Part shown: one piece after another, positions 16,252 to 25,058 of the stretch | Position numbering within the stretch: position 1 is the stretch's first letter | Layout of the letters: each line of letters opens with the position of its first letter | DNA from: Halogeometricum limi | GTDB taxonomy: Archaea > Halobacteriota > Halobacteria > Halobacteriales > Haloferacaceae | DNA: 64,000 bases | Assembly: GCF_900115785.1 (NCBI RefSeq) | Contig: NZ_FOYS01000003.1 | Location: forward strand, 1 to 64,000 | Direction: 5' to 3' | Notes under the pieces: model-generated | Databases searched by the model: none | What the model was told of the DNA's origin: nothing | Seen by the model: the letters and a program-made list of their open reading frames with translations, nothing else | Program-made: the position numbers and the translations under genes

Positions 16252-17043
16252 ATGACGGACACCGACCTCTCGGCGGCGTTCGAGGACGCGCGGACGACGG
16301 CCGAGCGAGTGCAGGCCGACGTCGACGGTGAGTCGCTTCCCGACGACGGGGCGGACGAACTGCGCGAGTCGACGGAACGAGTCGCGACGGCCGTCTCCGA
16401 GGCGTCGCTGTCGGAACTCCTCTCGGTCGCCGGGTTCGACGACGTCCCCGACGACGCGTCGCCGACGGACCTCCCGACCGTCATCCGCGACGCCGACCCG
16501 GAGGCTATCGTCCGGTTGCGGACGCTCCTCCAACTGGCCGACTTGGGCGACGCGTGGGACGAACTCGACGAGACCGAACGCGTCGCTCGGTTGGACGACG
16601 CCGTCGCCGACGAGGCGGAGAGCGGCGGGTTCGACCAACTGAAAGAGTATCTCGGCCGTCTCGGTGGCTTCGGCGAGGACGAGTCGGCGGCGGAGTCAGA
16701 GGGGACGGAAGACGGCGCTGACGAAACCGGCGACGACGTAGACGAAACCGGCGACGACGTAGACGAAACCGGCGACGACGCCGGCGACGGAGACGACGAA
16801 CTCCTCGAACTGCAGGACCACCTCGGCCGCCTGCGACAGTTCCTCGAAGACGACTCGGCGTCCGCCGACGCGGATGCGGCCGAGAGCGACGACGGAGCGG
16901 ACGACGAACCGGCCGCCGACGCGGACGACGAACGGCCGCGCCAATCGACTGCGGGGTCGGGCGGCCGGTTGTCGACGGTCCCCGGTTCCCGGTCGGACAT
17001 GGGCAAGTCGACGCGGTTCTCTTCGATTCGCGGGCGGAAGTAG
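16252..17043 (+). CDS. Acidic operon protein D, unknown
   Basis: Last gene of the unit, 6 bases after C, 263 residues. Residues 1-130 are an ordered helical domain (LSELLSVAGFDDVPDDASP, then DPEAIVRLRTLLQLADLGDA, then FDQLKEYLGRLGGFGED). A linker holds three tandem copies of DETGDDV/A made by an exact 21-base repeat (16720-16779). A second helix, LLELQDHLGRLRQFLEDDS, echoes the earlier KEYLGRLGGF motif. The C-terminal 20 residues switch to a basic Ser/Arg tail (STRFSSIRGRK), unusual in such an acidic protein and possibly a nucleic-acid or membrane contact. Function unknown. Confidence 0.75.
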   Translation: MTDTDLSAAFEDARTTAERVQADVDGESLPDDGADELRESTERVATAVSEASLSELLSVAGFDDVPDDASPTDLPTVIRDADPEAIVRLRTLLQLADLGDAWDELDETERVARLDDAVADEAESGGFDQLKEYLGRLGGFGEDESAAESEGTEDGADETGDDVDETGDDVDETGDDAGDGDDELLELQDHLGRLRQFLEDDSASADADAAESDDGADDEPAADADDERPRQSTAGSGGRLSTVPGSRSDMGKSTRFSSIRGRK

Positions 17044-17067
17044 GGCCACCGACCGCGCCGTCGTCGC

Positions 17068-18867
17068 TTATTCCAGGTCCAGCAACGCCGCAACCTCGTC
17101 TAAGTACTCGCCGTACACAGAGAGCGCGGACTCGATGGGTTCCGGCGAGGACATGTCGACGCCCGCGGTTTCGAGCACGTCGATGGGATACTCCGACCCG
17201 CCGAGGGCGAGTGCGTCGCGGTAGTCCGCCGCGGCGTCTTCTCCCTCGTTCAGAATTCGCTCGACGATGGCGACGGCGGCGGAGATGCCCGTCGAGTACT
17301 GGTAGACGTAGTAGTTGTAGTAGAAGTGGGGGATACGCATCCACTCGCGGGCGATTCGGTCGTCCACGTTCGCCGGCGCGTAGAACTCCTGTTTCAGGTC
17401 GCCGTACAGCGCGTCGAGGCGGTCCGGCGTGAGTGCGCCGCCGTCCTCGCTGATGGTGTGCATCTGGTGTTCGAAGTCGGCGAACATCGTCTGGCGGTAG
17501 AGCGTCGACCGGAACCGTTCGAGGTACTCGTCGAGCACGTGGGTCCGGAACTCGTCGTCCTCGACGTTCTCCAAGAGGTACTGCGTGAGGAGCGTCTCGT
17601 TCACCGTCGAAGCGACTTCCGCGACGAAGATGGTGTAGTCGGCGTACTGCCACGGCTGTTCGTCCTTCGCCAACTCCGAGTGCAGCGAGTGGCCGAGTTC
17701 GTGGGCCAAGGTGAACATCGAGGCGATGTCGTCCTGATAGTTCATCAGGATGAACGGCTGGGTGTCGTACGTCCCCGAGGAAAACGCCCCGGAGCGCTTG
17801 CCTCTGTTCTCGTACACGTCGACCCAGCGGTCTTCGAGTCCGGCTTCGACCTGCGCTTGGTACTCCTCGCCGAGGGGGGCGACGGCGTCGACGATGTACT
17901 CTTTCGCCTCCTCGTAGGTGACCTCCGGCCCTTCCTCACCCGTCAGCGACATGTAGAGGTCCCACATCTCCACCTCTTCGACGCCGAGGGCTTCGCGCTT
18001 CAGTTCCGTGTGCCGGTGGAGGTAGTCGAGGTTGTCGCGGACGGTTTCGACGAGGTTGTCGTAGACGTCGACGGGGACGTTCGGGCCGTCGAGTGCGGCT
18101 TCGCGGGCCGTGTCGTAGTTCCGCGCGTTCGCGTACTTCACGTCCTTCTTGACGCTGTTCTTCAGCGCGGTGCCGACGGTGTTGCGCACGTCGCCCCACT
18201 CGTCGTAGAACTGTTCGTACACCTCGCGGCGGAACTCGCGGTTCGGGTGCTTCTGAAGCTTCGTGAAGTTTCCCTGCGAGATTTCGACGGACTCGCCCTC
18301 GGGGTTCTCCACGGTGGGGAACGTCATATCGGCGTTCGAGAGCATGCCGTAGATGTCGCTCGGGGCACCGGCGACTTCGCTCAACTCCGCGAGGAGTTCT
18401 TCGACCTCTGCGGAACGGGTGTGCGGTTTCATCCGAAGCACGTCGTCGAAGTAGTGTTCGTACTCCGCCAGTTCGGGTTCGGCCTCGACGAACGACGCCA
18501 CCTCCTCTTCGGAGAGTTCCTGCAGTTCCGGTTCGACGAAACTCGCCGTCGACTGCGCCTCGGAGGCCAGCGACTCGGCTTTCGCCTGTAGCGCTTGGTA
18601 CTCCTGGTTCCGGGTGTCCTCTGCGCTCCGGAGGCTGGCGTAGTTGGCCACCTTCGACACCTCGCGCATGACCGCCTCTTCGAGTCGGAGGAGTTCGAAA
18701 AGCGTCTCGGCGTCTTCGGTCACTCGCCCCTCGTAGGCGGCGATATCCGACAGGCGCGATTGGACGTCCTCGAACGCCTCCTCCCAGTCGTCGTCGCTGG
18801 CGTAGATGCTCGCCAAATCCCACTTGTACTCGGTGTCGATGTCGCTCCGTTCGGGAACCGAACTCAT
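17068..18867 (-). CDS. pepF: Oligoendopeptidase F (M3 family)
   Basis: Cytoplasmic zinc peptidase that cuts short peptides. It has 599 residues, the usual size. The zinc motif HELGHSLHSE begins at residue 389, with the third ligand Glu in the following helix (FVAEVASTVNE). The C-terminal substrate-binding block IPHFYYNYYVYQYSTGI is typical of M3B enzymes. The ATG at 18865-18867 gives MSSVPERSDIDTEYKWDL, the conserved N-terminus; an upstream in-frame Met would add residues with no match to the family. The gene is single and converges on the acidic operon with 24 bases between stops. Confidence 0.93.
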   Translation of the reverse strand: MSSVPERSDIDTEYKWDLASIYASDDDWEEAFEDVQSRLSDIAAYEGRVTEDAETLFELLRLEEAVMREVSKVANYASLRSAEDTRNQEYQALQAKAESLASEAQSTASFVEPELQELSEEEVASFVEAEPELAEYEHYFDDVLRMKPHTRSAEVEELLAELSEVAGAPSDIYGMLSNADMTFPTVENPEGESVEISQGNFTKLQKHPNREFRREVYEQFYDEWGDVRNTVGTALKNSVKKDVKYANARNYDTAREAALDGPNVPVDVYDNLVETVRDNLDYLHRHTELKREALGVEEVEMWDLYMSLTGEEGPEVTYEEAKEYIVDAVAPLGEEYQAQVEAGLEDRWVDVYENRGKRSGAFSSGTYDTQPFILMNYQDDIASMFTLAHELGHSLHSELAKDEQPWQYADYTIFVAEVASTVNETLLTQYLLENVEDDEFRTHVLDEYLERFRSTLYRQTMFADFEHQMHTISEDGGALTPDRLDALYGDLKQEFYAPANVDDRIAREWMRIPHFYYNYYVYQYSTGISAAVAIVERILNEGEDAAADYRDALALGGSEYPIDVLETAGVDMSSPEPIESALSVYGEYLDEVAALLDLE

Positions 18868-19397
18868 ACCTCGTGAGAACCGCGGTGTCGTGGTAAGCCT
18901 TGCCAATTGTCGCCGTGTCTATCGGTCGTCGTGGCGTCGCCGTCCGCGACTCCGCTGGTATCTCTCCGCACCAGTCGCTACTGGGTGTGAGCTTCGAAGG
19001 GGGGTGAGGGGGGTGAGGAGGGACGGCAGTAGGCCGGTAGCCGGTGCCGCGGTGGGGGGGACGGCACCGCACTACTCGGCTTCGGGGGAGCAGGGCGTGG
19101 GTGGGGTGGGTGGGTGGGGGTGGATGGTGGGGGTGCCTACCCGCGAACTCCGCCTGACGAGGGCGGTCGTTCGCGTGCACCGACGAAACGTCGGTCCATG
19201 CGGGACACGAACGTCGACTCGCCCGTGCCGCACTTACTGGTACCGGTGCGAGGGACGTATCAGTGCTGCCTAAGTGGTTTGGGTTCGTGAAGAACGATGA
19301 TGGACGACGACATCGAACGCCGTCGCTTTCGGTCTCCGTCGACGTCGTTCAGAAGAAGCGGTCGCGGTTCGGGGTGAGGCGGAGGGGGGCAGGCCGG
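18868..19397. other. 530-bp gene desert with G-rich, quadruplex-prone zone
   Basis: No gene is supported on either strand. Between 18997 and 19135 the plus strand is unusually rich in G-runs; at 19093-19133 there are seven runs of three or more G with loops of one to eight bases. Open frames across it give Pro/His- or Gly/Trp-rich translations that reflect base composition, not protein. Confidence 0.6.
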
Positions 19398-19553
19398 TCA
19401 GTGTCTCGTCGCGCGGGCGTCCCGTACGCCACCACCGTCTCTGACTTTGTCTTCGCAACTCGGGCACACACGTGGGTTGTCCATTCCTTCGGGAGCGAAT
19501 ACGCGTACGTACTCCGTGGTCACGAACGAACTGCAGTTTTCACACTTCGGCAT
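19398..19553 (-). CDS. 51-residue zinc-finger protein (DUF7563-like)
   Basis: A short gene below normal length cut-offs. It begins MPKCENCSSFVTTEYVRVFA and continues with NPRVCPSCEDKVRDG. Two CxxC pairs (C4/C7 and C30/C33) form a likely four-Cys zinc site. The spacing and wording match a small haloarchaeal family I recall as DUF7563, often found alone. Such one-finger proteins may bind nucleic acid or protein; no role is established. An AT-rich patch (19572-19590, TTTTAT on the minus strand) about 25-35 bases upstream is a good TATA box. Confidence 0.85.
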   Translation of the reverse strand: MPKCENCSSFVTTEYVRVFAPEGMDNPRVCPSCEDKVRDGGGVRDARATRH

Positions 19554-19697
19554 CGACCTGTTTTTCACCCTTTCTAAGCATAAAATTTAGGGCCAAACGC
19601 GTAACGAGATGTACGTCTCGCCGAGCGCGACTGTCCGATTCCCGGCGTCGTCCGCCGTCTCCCCAACCTCTTTCGCGTTCTCCGGTGACGCCGTGGT

Positions 19698-21020
19698 ATG
19701 GACGACGAGACGAAGATGGCGGCGGCACTGGGGTCGACGTGGACGGCGGCCCATCCGTGGGACTTTCTGAGTCGACTGACGCGACTCGGAAACCGTATGG
19801 GTGGCAGCGAGGGCGAACGCCGGGCCGCGGGCGTCGTCGCCGACGCCTTCCGCGAGGCCGGCGTCGACGACGTACACGAGGAGTCCTTCGAGATGCAGGC
19901 GTGGTCTCGCGGGTCGTCGTCGCTCTCCCTCGTCGACGACGAGCGAGCGTTCGAGACGGTTGCGCTCCCGTACTCGCCGTCGGGGGACGTGACCGGGGAA
20001 CTCGTCGACGTGGGGCACGGAACGCCGGACGAGATAGACGACTGCGACATCGACGGGAAGATAGCCGTCGCCTCCACGACGACGCCGCCCGGCGGTCGGT
20101 TCGTCCACCGCATGGAGAAGTTCGGCTACGCCGTCGAACGGGGCGCGGAGGCGTTCGTGTTCGTCAACCACGTTCCCGGGCAACTCCCGCCGACGGGGTC
20201 GCTGACGTTCGACGAGGAGGCCGTCGCCCCGGCCGTCGGCGTCAGCAAGGAGTCGGGCGCGTGGCTGACCGACTACGCCGACGAAGGGGCCGTCGCCCGT
20301 CTGACCGTCGACGCGGAGACGACGGACGGCGAGAGCCAGAACGTCGTCGGCCACGTCGGGCCGGACACCGACGAAGAACTGCTCGTGGTCGCACACTACG
20401 ACGCGCACGACATCGCCGAAGGTGCCCTCGACAACGGGTGCGGTATCGCCGTCGTCGTCACCGCCGCACGAATCCTCGCGCGACTCGACCTCCCCGTCGG
20501 CGTCCGCGTCGCCGCCGTCGGTTGCGAGGAGACGGGACTGACCGGCGCGGAGAATCTCGCCGACGAACTCGACCACGACGCGGTGAAAGCCGTCGTCAAC
20601 GTCGACGGCGCGGGCCGGTTCCGTGACCTCGTCGCGATATCGCACACCTCGGAGGCGACGGCCCGCGTCGCCCGCGAGATGGCCGCGGAGACGCGCCACC
20701 CCGTCCACGTGAAGACCGAACCGCACCCGTTCAGCGACCAGTGGCCGTTCGTCCGCGCGGGCGTCCCCTCGCTGCAACTCCACAGCGACAGCGGCGAACG
20801 CGGCCGCGGATGGGGGCACACCCACGCCGACACCCGGGACAAAGTGGACGACCGAAACATCCGCGAACACGGGATGCTCGCGGCGATGCTCGTGAAGCGA
20901 CTCGCCGACGAGGACGAGGTTCCGCGACTCGACACGGACGAACTCGCCGACGCCTTCAGAGCCGAGGACTTCGAGACGGGGATGCGCGCGGCGAACCTCT
21001 GGCCCGCCGACTGGGAGTGA
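19698..21020 (+). CDS. M28 family zinc aminopeptidase-like protein with PA insert
   Basis: A 440-residue metallopeptidase-like protein without a visible signal peptide. Residues 100-215 form a PA-type insert (DIDGKIAVASTTTPPGGRF, then GAEAFVFVNHVPGQLPPTG). The M28 catalytic part follows with zinc ligands in VVAHYDAHD, the bridging Asp in EGALDNGCG, the Glu pair in VGCEETGLTG, an Asp in VNVDGAGR and the last His in WGHTHADTRDK. This is the complete ligand set, so it should be active. The substrate is unknown. Convergent with truA, 14 bases between stops. Confidence 0.88.
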   Translation: MDDETKMAAALGSTWTAAHPWDFLSRLTRLGNRMGGSEGERRAAGVVADAFREAGVDDVHEESFEMQAWSRGSSSLSLVDDERAFETVALPYSPSGDVTGELVDVGHGTPDEIDDCDIDGKIAVASTTTPPGGRFVHRMEKFGYAVERGAEAFVFVNHVPGQLPPTGSLTFDEEAVAPAVGVSKESGAWLTDYADEGAVARLTVDAETTDGESQNVVGHVGPDTDEELLVVAHYDAHDIAEGALDNGCGIAVVVTAARILARLDLPVGVRVAAVGCEETGLTGAENLADELDHDAVKAVVNVDGAGRFRDLVAISHTSEATARVAREMAAETRHPVHVKTEPHPFSDQWPFVRAGVPSLQLHSDSGERGRGWGHTHADTRDKVDDRNIREHGMLAAMLVKRLADEDEVPRLDTDELADAFRAEDFETGMRAANLWPADWE

Positions 21021-21034
21021 CCGCGTCGCCGTCG

Positions 21035-21874
21035 TCACCGAACGTCTCGGGCGGCCGAACCCGCGGGCTCCTCGCCCGCGACGCCGCGTCGAATCCGCTC
21101 TGCACCGCGAGCGCGGACGAGTCCGTCCCGCCGTCGCTCCTCGAAGACGGCGAGCGTGCTCTCGACGGCGTCTGAGTCGCGTTCGAACGCGACGCCGGGG
21201 TAGTCCACCCGGACGAGCGTGAGCGGTTCCGGCGCGGCGGTGGCGACGGCGTCCCGCCCGGTCAACGGCTCGGCTCCGAGAATCCGCCCGACGCTGTCGA
21301 GCGACCGGTCGCCGGTGGCGACGCCGTGGACGACGCTCACCAGACGACGGACGAGGTTGTAGCAGAACCCACCGGCGGCGACGCGGAGGACGAGGAAGTC
21401 GCCGTCCGGTTCGACGGAGACGGAGAGGTCTCTCTCTGTTCCGGTGTCGTCCGGCGTGAGGTTGTGGTAGTCGTGTTCGCCCGAGAGTTCGGCCGCCGCG
21501 GCCCGCGCCAGCGACTCGTCCGCGCCCGGCGCGTACAGGTCGTAGACGTACTCCCGGCGGACGGCGTCGTGCGTCGCGTGGAACGTCTCCGTCACGTCGG
21601 CGGCGGCCCACGCGCGGACGCTCCCCGGGAGTTCGGCGTTGAGCGCCCGCGGCGTGCACCACTTCGGGCAGTCGAACGCGACGGTCTGGCAGAGCGCGGA
21701 GACGCCGGCGTCCGTCCGCCCGGCGGGGGTGTATCGCGGCGGTTTCCGCTCGTCGTCGAACACGCCGAGTGCGCGGAGGGCGTCGAACAACGCGTCTTCG
21801 ACCGTCGGGACGGAGGGCTGACGCTGGTAGCCGTAGAACGGTCGGCCGTCGTAGGCGAGACGGAAGGCGCGCAC
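21035..21874 (-). CDS. truA: tRNA pseudouridine synthase A
   Basis: Makes pseudouridine at positions 38-40 in the anticodon arm of tRNAs. It has 279 residues. The catalytic Asp is D55 in AGRTDAGVSA, with N-terminal RLAYDGRPFYGYQRQP typical of TruA and the later block GFCYNLVRRLVSVVHGVATG for the second substrate loop. The ATG at 21874 fits the family start. In several haloarchaea truA lies next to hisS; here two sulfatase-like genes (22051-24992) stand between them, which suggests later insertion. Confidence 0.93.
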   Translation of the reverse strand: MRAFRLAYDGRPFYGYQRQPSVPTVEDALFDALRALGVFDDERKPPRYTPAGRTDAGVSALCQTVAFDCPKWCTPRALNAELPGSVRAWAAADVTETFHATHDAVRREYVYDLYAPGADESLARAAAAELSGEHDYHNLTPDDTGTERDLSVSVEPDGDFLVLRVAAGGFCYNLVRRLVSVVHGVATGDRSLDSVGRILGAEPLTGRDAVATAAPEPLTLVRVDYPGVAFERDSDAVESTLAVFEERRRDGLVRARGAERIRRGVAGEEPAGSAARDVR

Positions 21875-22050
21875 ACGTCGTCTTCGCCGGTCTCTCGACT
21901 TATGGCCCGCGGTTTCGCCCGACGAACTGTATATACAGCCCGAAGGACGAAACGAGTAGCGGGTAGTTTTCTGACTATGATTGGTTGGAAGTTAGTCTCC
22001 GGTCGGCCTTCCGCTGCCGGGCGCGCGGACCCGACGGGAGGCGACCGACG

Positions 22051-23499
22051 GTGAGTCGTCCGAACGTCGTCGTCACGGTTCTCGACACGGTTCGCGCCCG
22101 CGACACCGTCCCGGCGTCCACGTCGCCGATGTCGACGCTGGCCGACGTGGCCGCCTCGGGGACGGAGTTCACGAACGCGTTCTCCCCGGCCCCGTGGACG
22201 CTCCCCTCTCACGCGTCGATTTTCACCGGGACGTATCCGTCGCGGCACGGTGCTCACGGCGGTCACACGTTCCTCGACGACTCGCTTCGCACGCTGGCCG
22301 AGGCGTTCCGCGCCGACGGCTACGAGACGGTCGGCGTCTCGAACAACACGTGGGTGACCGACGAGTTCGGGTTCGACCGCGGATTCGGCACGTTCAGAAA
22401 GGGGTGGCAGTACGTCCAGTCCGACACCGACCTCGGAACCGTCACCCGAGCGGAGCATCCCGGCGCGAAACTCCGCGCCGCCTGCGACCGACTGTTCGAC
22501 GGCAACCCGTTGGTGAACGCGGCCAACCTCGTCTACGACGAGTTCGCGACGGGCGACGGGGCGGAACGGACCACTTCGTGGGTCGACTCGTGGCTGGGTG
22601 ACCGCAGCGACGAGGACCCGTTCTTCCTCTTTTTGAACTACGTCGAACCGCACGTGGAGTACCGCCCGCCGCGCGAGTACGCCGAACGCTACCTGCCGCC
22701 CGACACGACGTACGACGAGGCGACGACGCTTCGGCAGGACCCCCGGGCGTACGACGCCGGAGACTACGGCTTGAACGAACGGGAGTTCCGCGCCTTGCAC
22801 GCGCTCTACCGCGGCGAACTCGCCTACCTCGACGACCAACTCGCCCGCCTGCGCGACGCACTCGTCTCCGCCGGGGAGTGGGACGATACCGTCTTCGTCG
22901 TCCTCGGAGACCACGGCGAGAACATCGGCGACCACGGCTTCTTCGGTCACCAGTACAACCTCTACGACACGCTCTTACACGTGCCGATGGTCGCGCACGG
23001 CGGTCCGTTCGACGGCGGTCAGCGAACGGAACTCGTTCAGACGCTCGACGTCGCGCCGACGCTCCTCGATGCGGCGGGAATCGACGACGACGGCTTCCGA
23101 GAACAGACGCAGGGACGGTCGCTCCACCCTGACGCGGACGCCGACTCCCGACAGGCGGTGTTCGCGGAGTACCTCTCCCCGCAACCGTCGCCGGAGTCGT
23201 TGACGGGGAGGTTCGGCGACCTGCCGGACCGGTTCCTCTCGTACGACCGGTCGCTCCGGGCGGTTCGGACGGCCGACGAAAAGTACGTCCGCGCCTCCGA
23301 CGGCAGCGAGTGGTTGTACGACGTGGGGAGCGACCCGGACGAACTGTGGAACCGCGCGGACGGCGACCACGACCGGACGCGACTGCTGTCGGACCGCCTC
23401 GACCAGTGGCTGGATTCGTTCGAACACGCGACGACCACCGGCGAGGTTCCGATGACCGACTCGACGCGCGAACGACTCTCCGACCTCGGCTACCTCTGA
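22051..23499 (+). CDS. Sulfatase/alkaline-phosphatase-superfamily hydrolase, Thr at nucleophile position
   Basis: A 482-residue hydrolase, start GTG 22051 (MSRPNVVVTVLDTVRA, metal Asp in VLDTVR). The nucleophile loop reads APWTLPSHASIFTGTYPSRHG: a Thr stands where true sulfatases have Cys or Ser before Pro-x-Arg, so formylglycine cannot form. Metal ligands return in VVLGDHGENIGDHG. In the superfamily a Thr nucleophile is usual for phosphatases, phosphodiesterases and phosphoglycerol transferases. It is a typical haloarchaeal subgroup, often near surface-glycan genes. It converges on the next sulfatase-like gene with 59 bases between stops; no export signal is seen. Confidence 0.82.
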   Translation: MSRPNVVVTVLDTVRARDTVPASTSPMSTLADVAASGTEFTNAFSPAPWTLPSHASIFTGTYPSRHGAHGGHTFLDDSLRTLAEAFRADGYETVGVSNNTWVTDEFGFDRGFGTFRKGWQYVQSDTDLGTVTRAEHPGAKLRAACDRLFDGNPLVNAANLVYDEFATGDGAERTTSWVDSWLGDRSDEDPFFLFLNYVEPHVEYRPPREYAERYLPPDTTYDEATTLRQDPRAYDAGDYGLNEREFRALHALYRGELAYLDDQLARLRDALVSAGEWDDTVFVVLGDHGENIGDHGFFGHQYNLYDTLLHVPMVAHGGPFDGGQRTELVQTLDVAPTLLDAAGIDDDGFREQTQGRSLHPDADADSRQAVFAEYLSPQPSPESLTGRFGDLPDRFLSYDRSLRAVRTADEKYVRASDGSEWLYDVGSDPDELWNRADGDHDRTRLLSDRLDQWLDSFEHATTTGEVPMTDSTRERLSDLGYL

Positions 23500-23558
23500 G
23501 CGCCGGGTCCTCTCGTCGGCCGCTTCCCGTGGGTCGCTCCCCCGACTCACCGCCTGCG

Positions 23559-24992
23559 CTATTCGAACGTCTTCGGTGCCCATCCGCGAAGCGAGTCGTC
23601 CACCTCGTCCATCCAGTCGGCCATCGTCGCCTGCAACTCCCGTCTCGTCTCCGCGTAGTGGGGGTGCTCGGCGAGGTTCCGGAGTTCGTGGGGGTCCTCG
23701 CGAAGGTCGTACAGTTCGTCTCTGTCGGGACCGTTGTAGACGTACTTGTAGCGCTCCGTGCGGACCATCCGCTGCGAGTAGAGGCCGAACTCGTCGCCGT
23801 GGTACTGCGCGTACACCGAGTCGGGCCAGTCGGCGGGTTCGTCGCCCGCGAGGACAGGCAGGAGACTGCGCGCGTGCGTCCGGTCGGGAACCTCGGCGTC
23901 GGCCCAGTCGAGGAACGTCGGCATGAGGTCGTGGAGGCGGACGAACGCCGCCGACTCGGACACCGTCTCCCGCGTCGGGTCGCGGACGACGAGCGGAATC
24001 CGATAGGTCTGTTCGTACATCAGCGGTCCCTTGTTGAACTGGCGGTGCGACCCGGTGAAGTCGCCGTGGTCGGCGGCGTGAACCACCACCGTCTCCTCGT
24101 CCAGTCCGGTCCGTTCGAGGGCGTCGAGTATCCGGCCCATCTGCTCGTCGACGAACGTGACGAAGCCGAAGTACTTCGCGACGAGTTCGGCCCACGTCTC
24201 CCAGTCGAAGTCGTCGACGCCGCGGTAGCGGTGGTAGTTCTCGTGCGCCCGCGGTTTCCCCTCGAACGTCTCGGCGTAGGAGGGCCACGGGTCGATGTCT
24301 GCGGGGTCGTACATCGACGCGTACGGTTCGGGGACGACGTAGGGGTGGTGCGGCCCGAGGAAGTCCGTCCGGTGGAAGAACGGCGCGTCTCCCCCCTCCG
24401 CCCGGCGTTCGATGGCGTCGACCGTGAGTTCCGCGAGGAAGTACGTCCGCGTCGCCTCCGGCGGGAGCGACGTCGTCCCCGAGACGAGCATCTCCTCGTC
24501 GCCGTCGTCGGCGTACACCGCATCCTCGATGGTCTCTGACCCGACGTCCGCGTCCAGCGACTCGCGGTAGCGACGGTAGCGTTCGTCCAACTCGTCGTGG
24601 TGGTCGTCGCTCCCGCCGAAGTACTCGAAGCCGAACGCCTCCGGCCCCTTCGTCTGTCCGACGTGCCACTTGCCGACGTAGCCGTTCTCGTACCCGGCGT
24701 CGGCGAGCAGTTCGCCGAACGTCGGCAGTCCCGCCGGCAACTCCGTGCGGACGGCGTCGGCCTCGTGGCTGTTGTTCAACATCCCGTGGCCGTGGGGGTA
24801 CAGTCCCGTGAGAAGCGAGGCGCGCGCACTCGTGCAGATGCTCGTCGGCGTGTACGCGCGGTCGAACCACGTCCCCGACTCGCGCAGTCGGTCGACGTTC
24901 GGCGTCTCGACCGGGAGGCCGCCGGGTTCGACGAGGTCGGCTCGCTCCTGGTCGGTGAGGAGAAACAGCACGTTGGGCCTCGTGTCGGTCAT
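23559..24992 (-). CDS. Sulfatase (formylglycine type motif C-T-S-A-R)
   Basis: A 477-residue sulfatase-family enzyme. NVLFLLTDQERAD provides the first metal Asp, and ICTSARASLLTGLYPHGHG the nucleophile loop, with Cys followed by T-S-A-R. Maturation to formylglycine classically uses C-x-P-x-R; here Pro is replaced by Ser, which some family members tolerate. VVHAADHGDFTGSH provides the second Asp-His metal pair, and GKWHVGQ is the usual Lys/His site. No signal peptide is seen, so it probably acts in the cytoplasm. With its neighbour it forms a tail-to-tail pair of related hydrolases between truA and hisS. Substrate unknown. Confidence 0.85.
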   Translation of the reverse strand: MTDTRPNVLFLLTDQERADLVEPGGLPVETPNVDRLRESGTWFDRAYTPTSICTSARASLLTGLYPHGHGMLNNSHEADAVRTELPAGLPTFGELLADAGYENGYVGKWHVGQTKGPEAFGFEYFGGSDDHHDELDERYRRYRESLDADVGSETIEDAVYADDGDEEMLVSGTTSLPPEATRTYFLAELTVDAIERRAEGGDAPFFHRTDFLGPHHPYVVPEPYASMYDPADIDPWPSYAETFEGKPRAHENYHRYRGVDDFDWETWAELVAKYFGFVTFVDEQMGRILDALERTGLDEETVVVHAADHGDFTGSHRQFNKGPLMYEQTYRIPLVVRDPTRETVSESAAFVRLHDLMPTFLDWADAEVPDRTHARSLLPVLAGDEPADWPDSVYAQYHGDEFGLYSQRMVRTERYKYVYNGPDRDELYDLREDPHELRNLAEHPHYAETRRELQATMADWMDEVDDSLRGWAPKTFE

Positions 24993-25058
24993 ACGAGGTG
25001 ACCGCGCGGGGCGTCCGTAGCTCTAATGGCCGCGACGAGTGCCGACGCGATGTCCGCG

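Noticed and set aside
19587-21662. A 691-residue minus-strand protein
   Set aside because: It is the antisense of the M28 peptidase plus part of truA in the wrong frame, with shadow-type composition.
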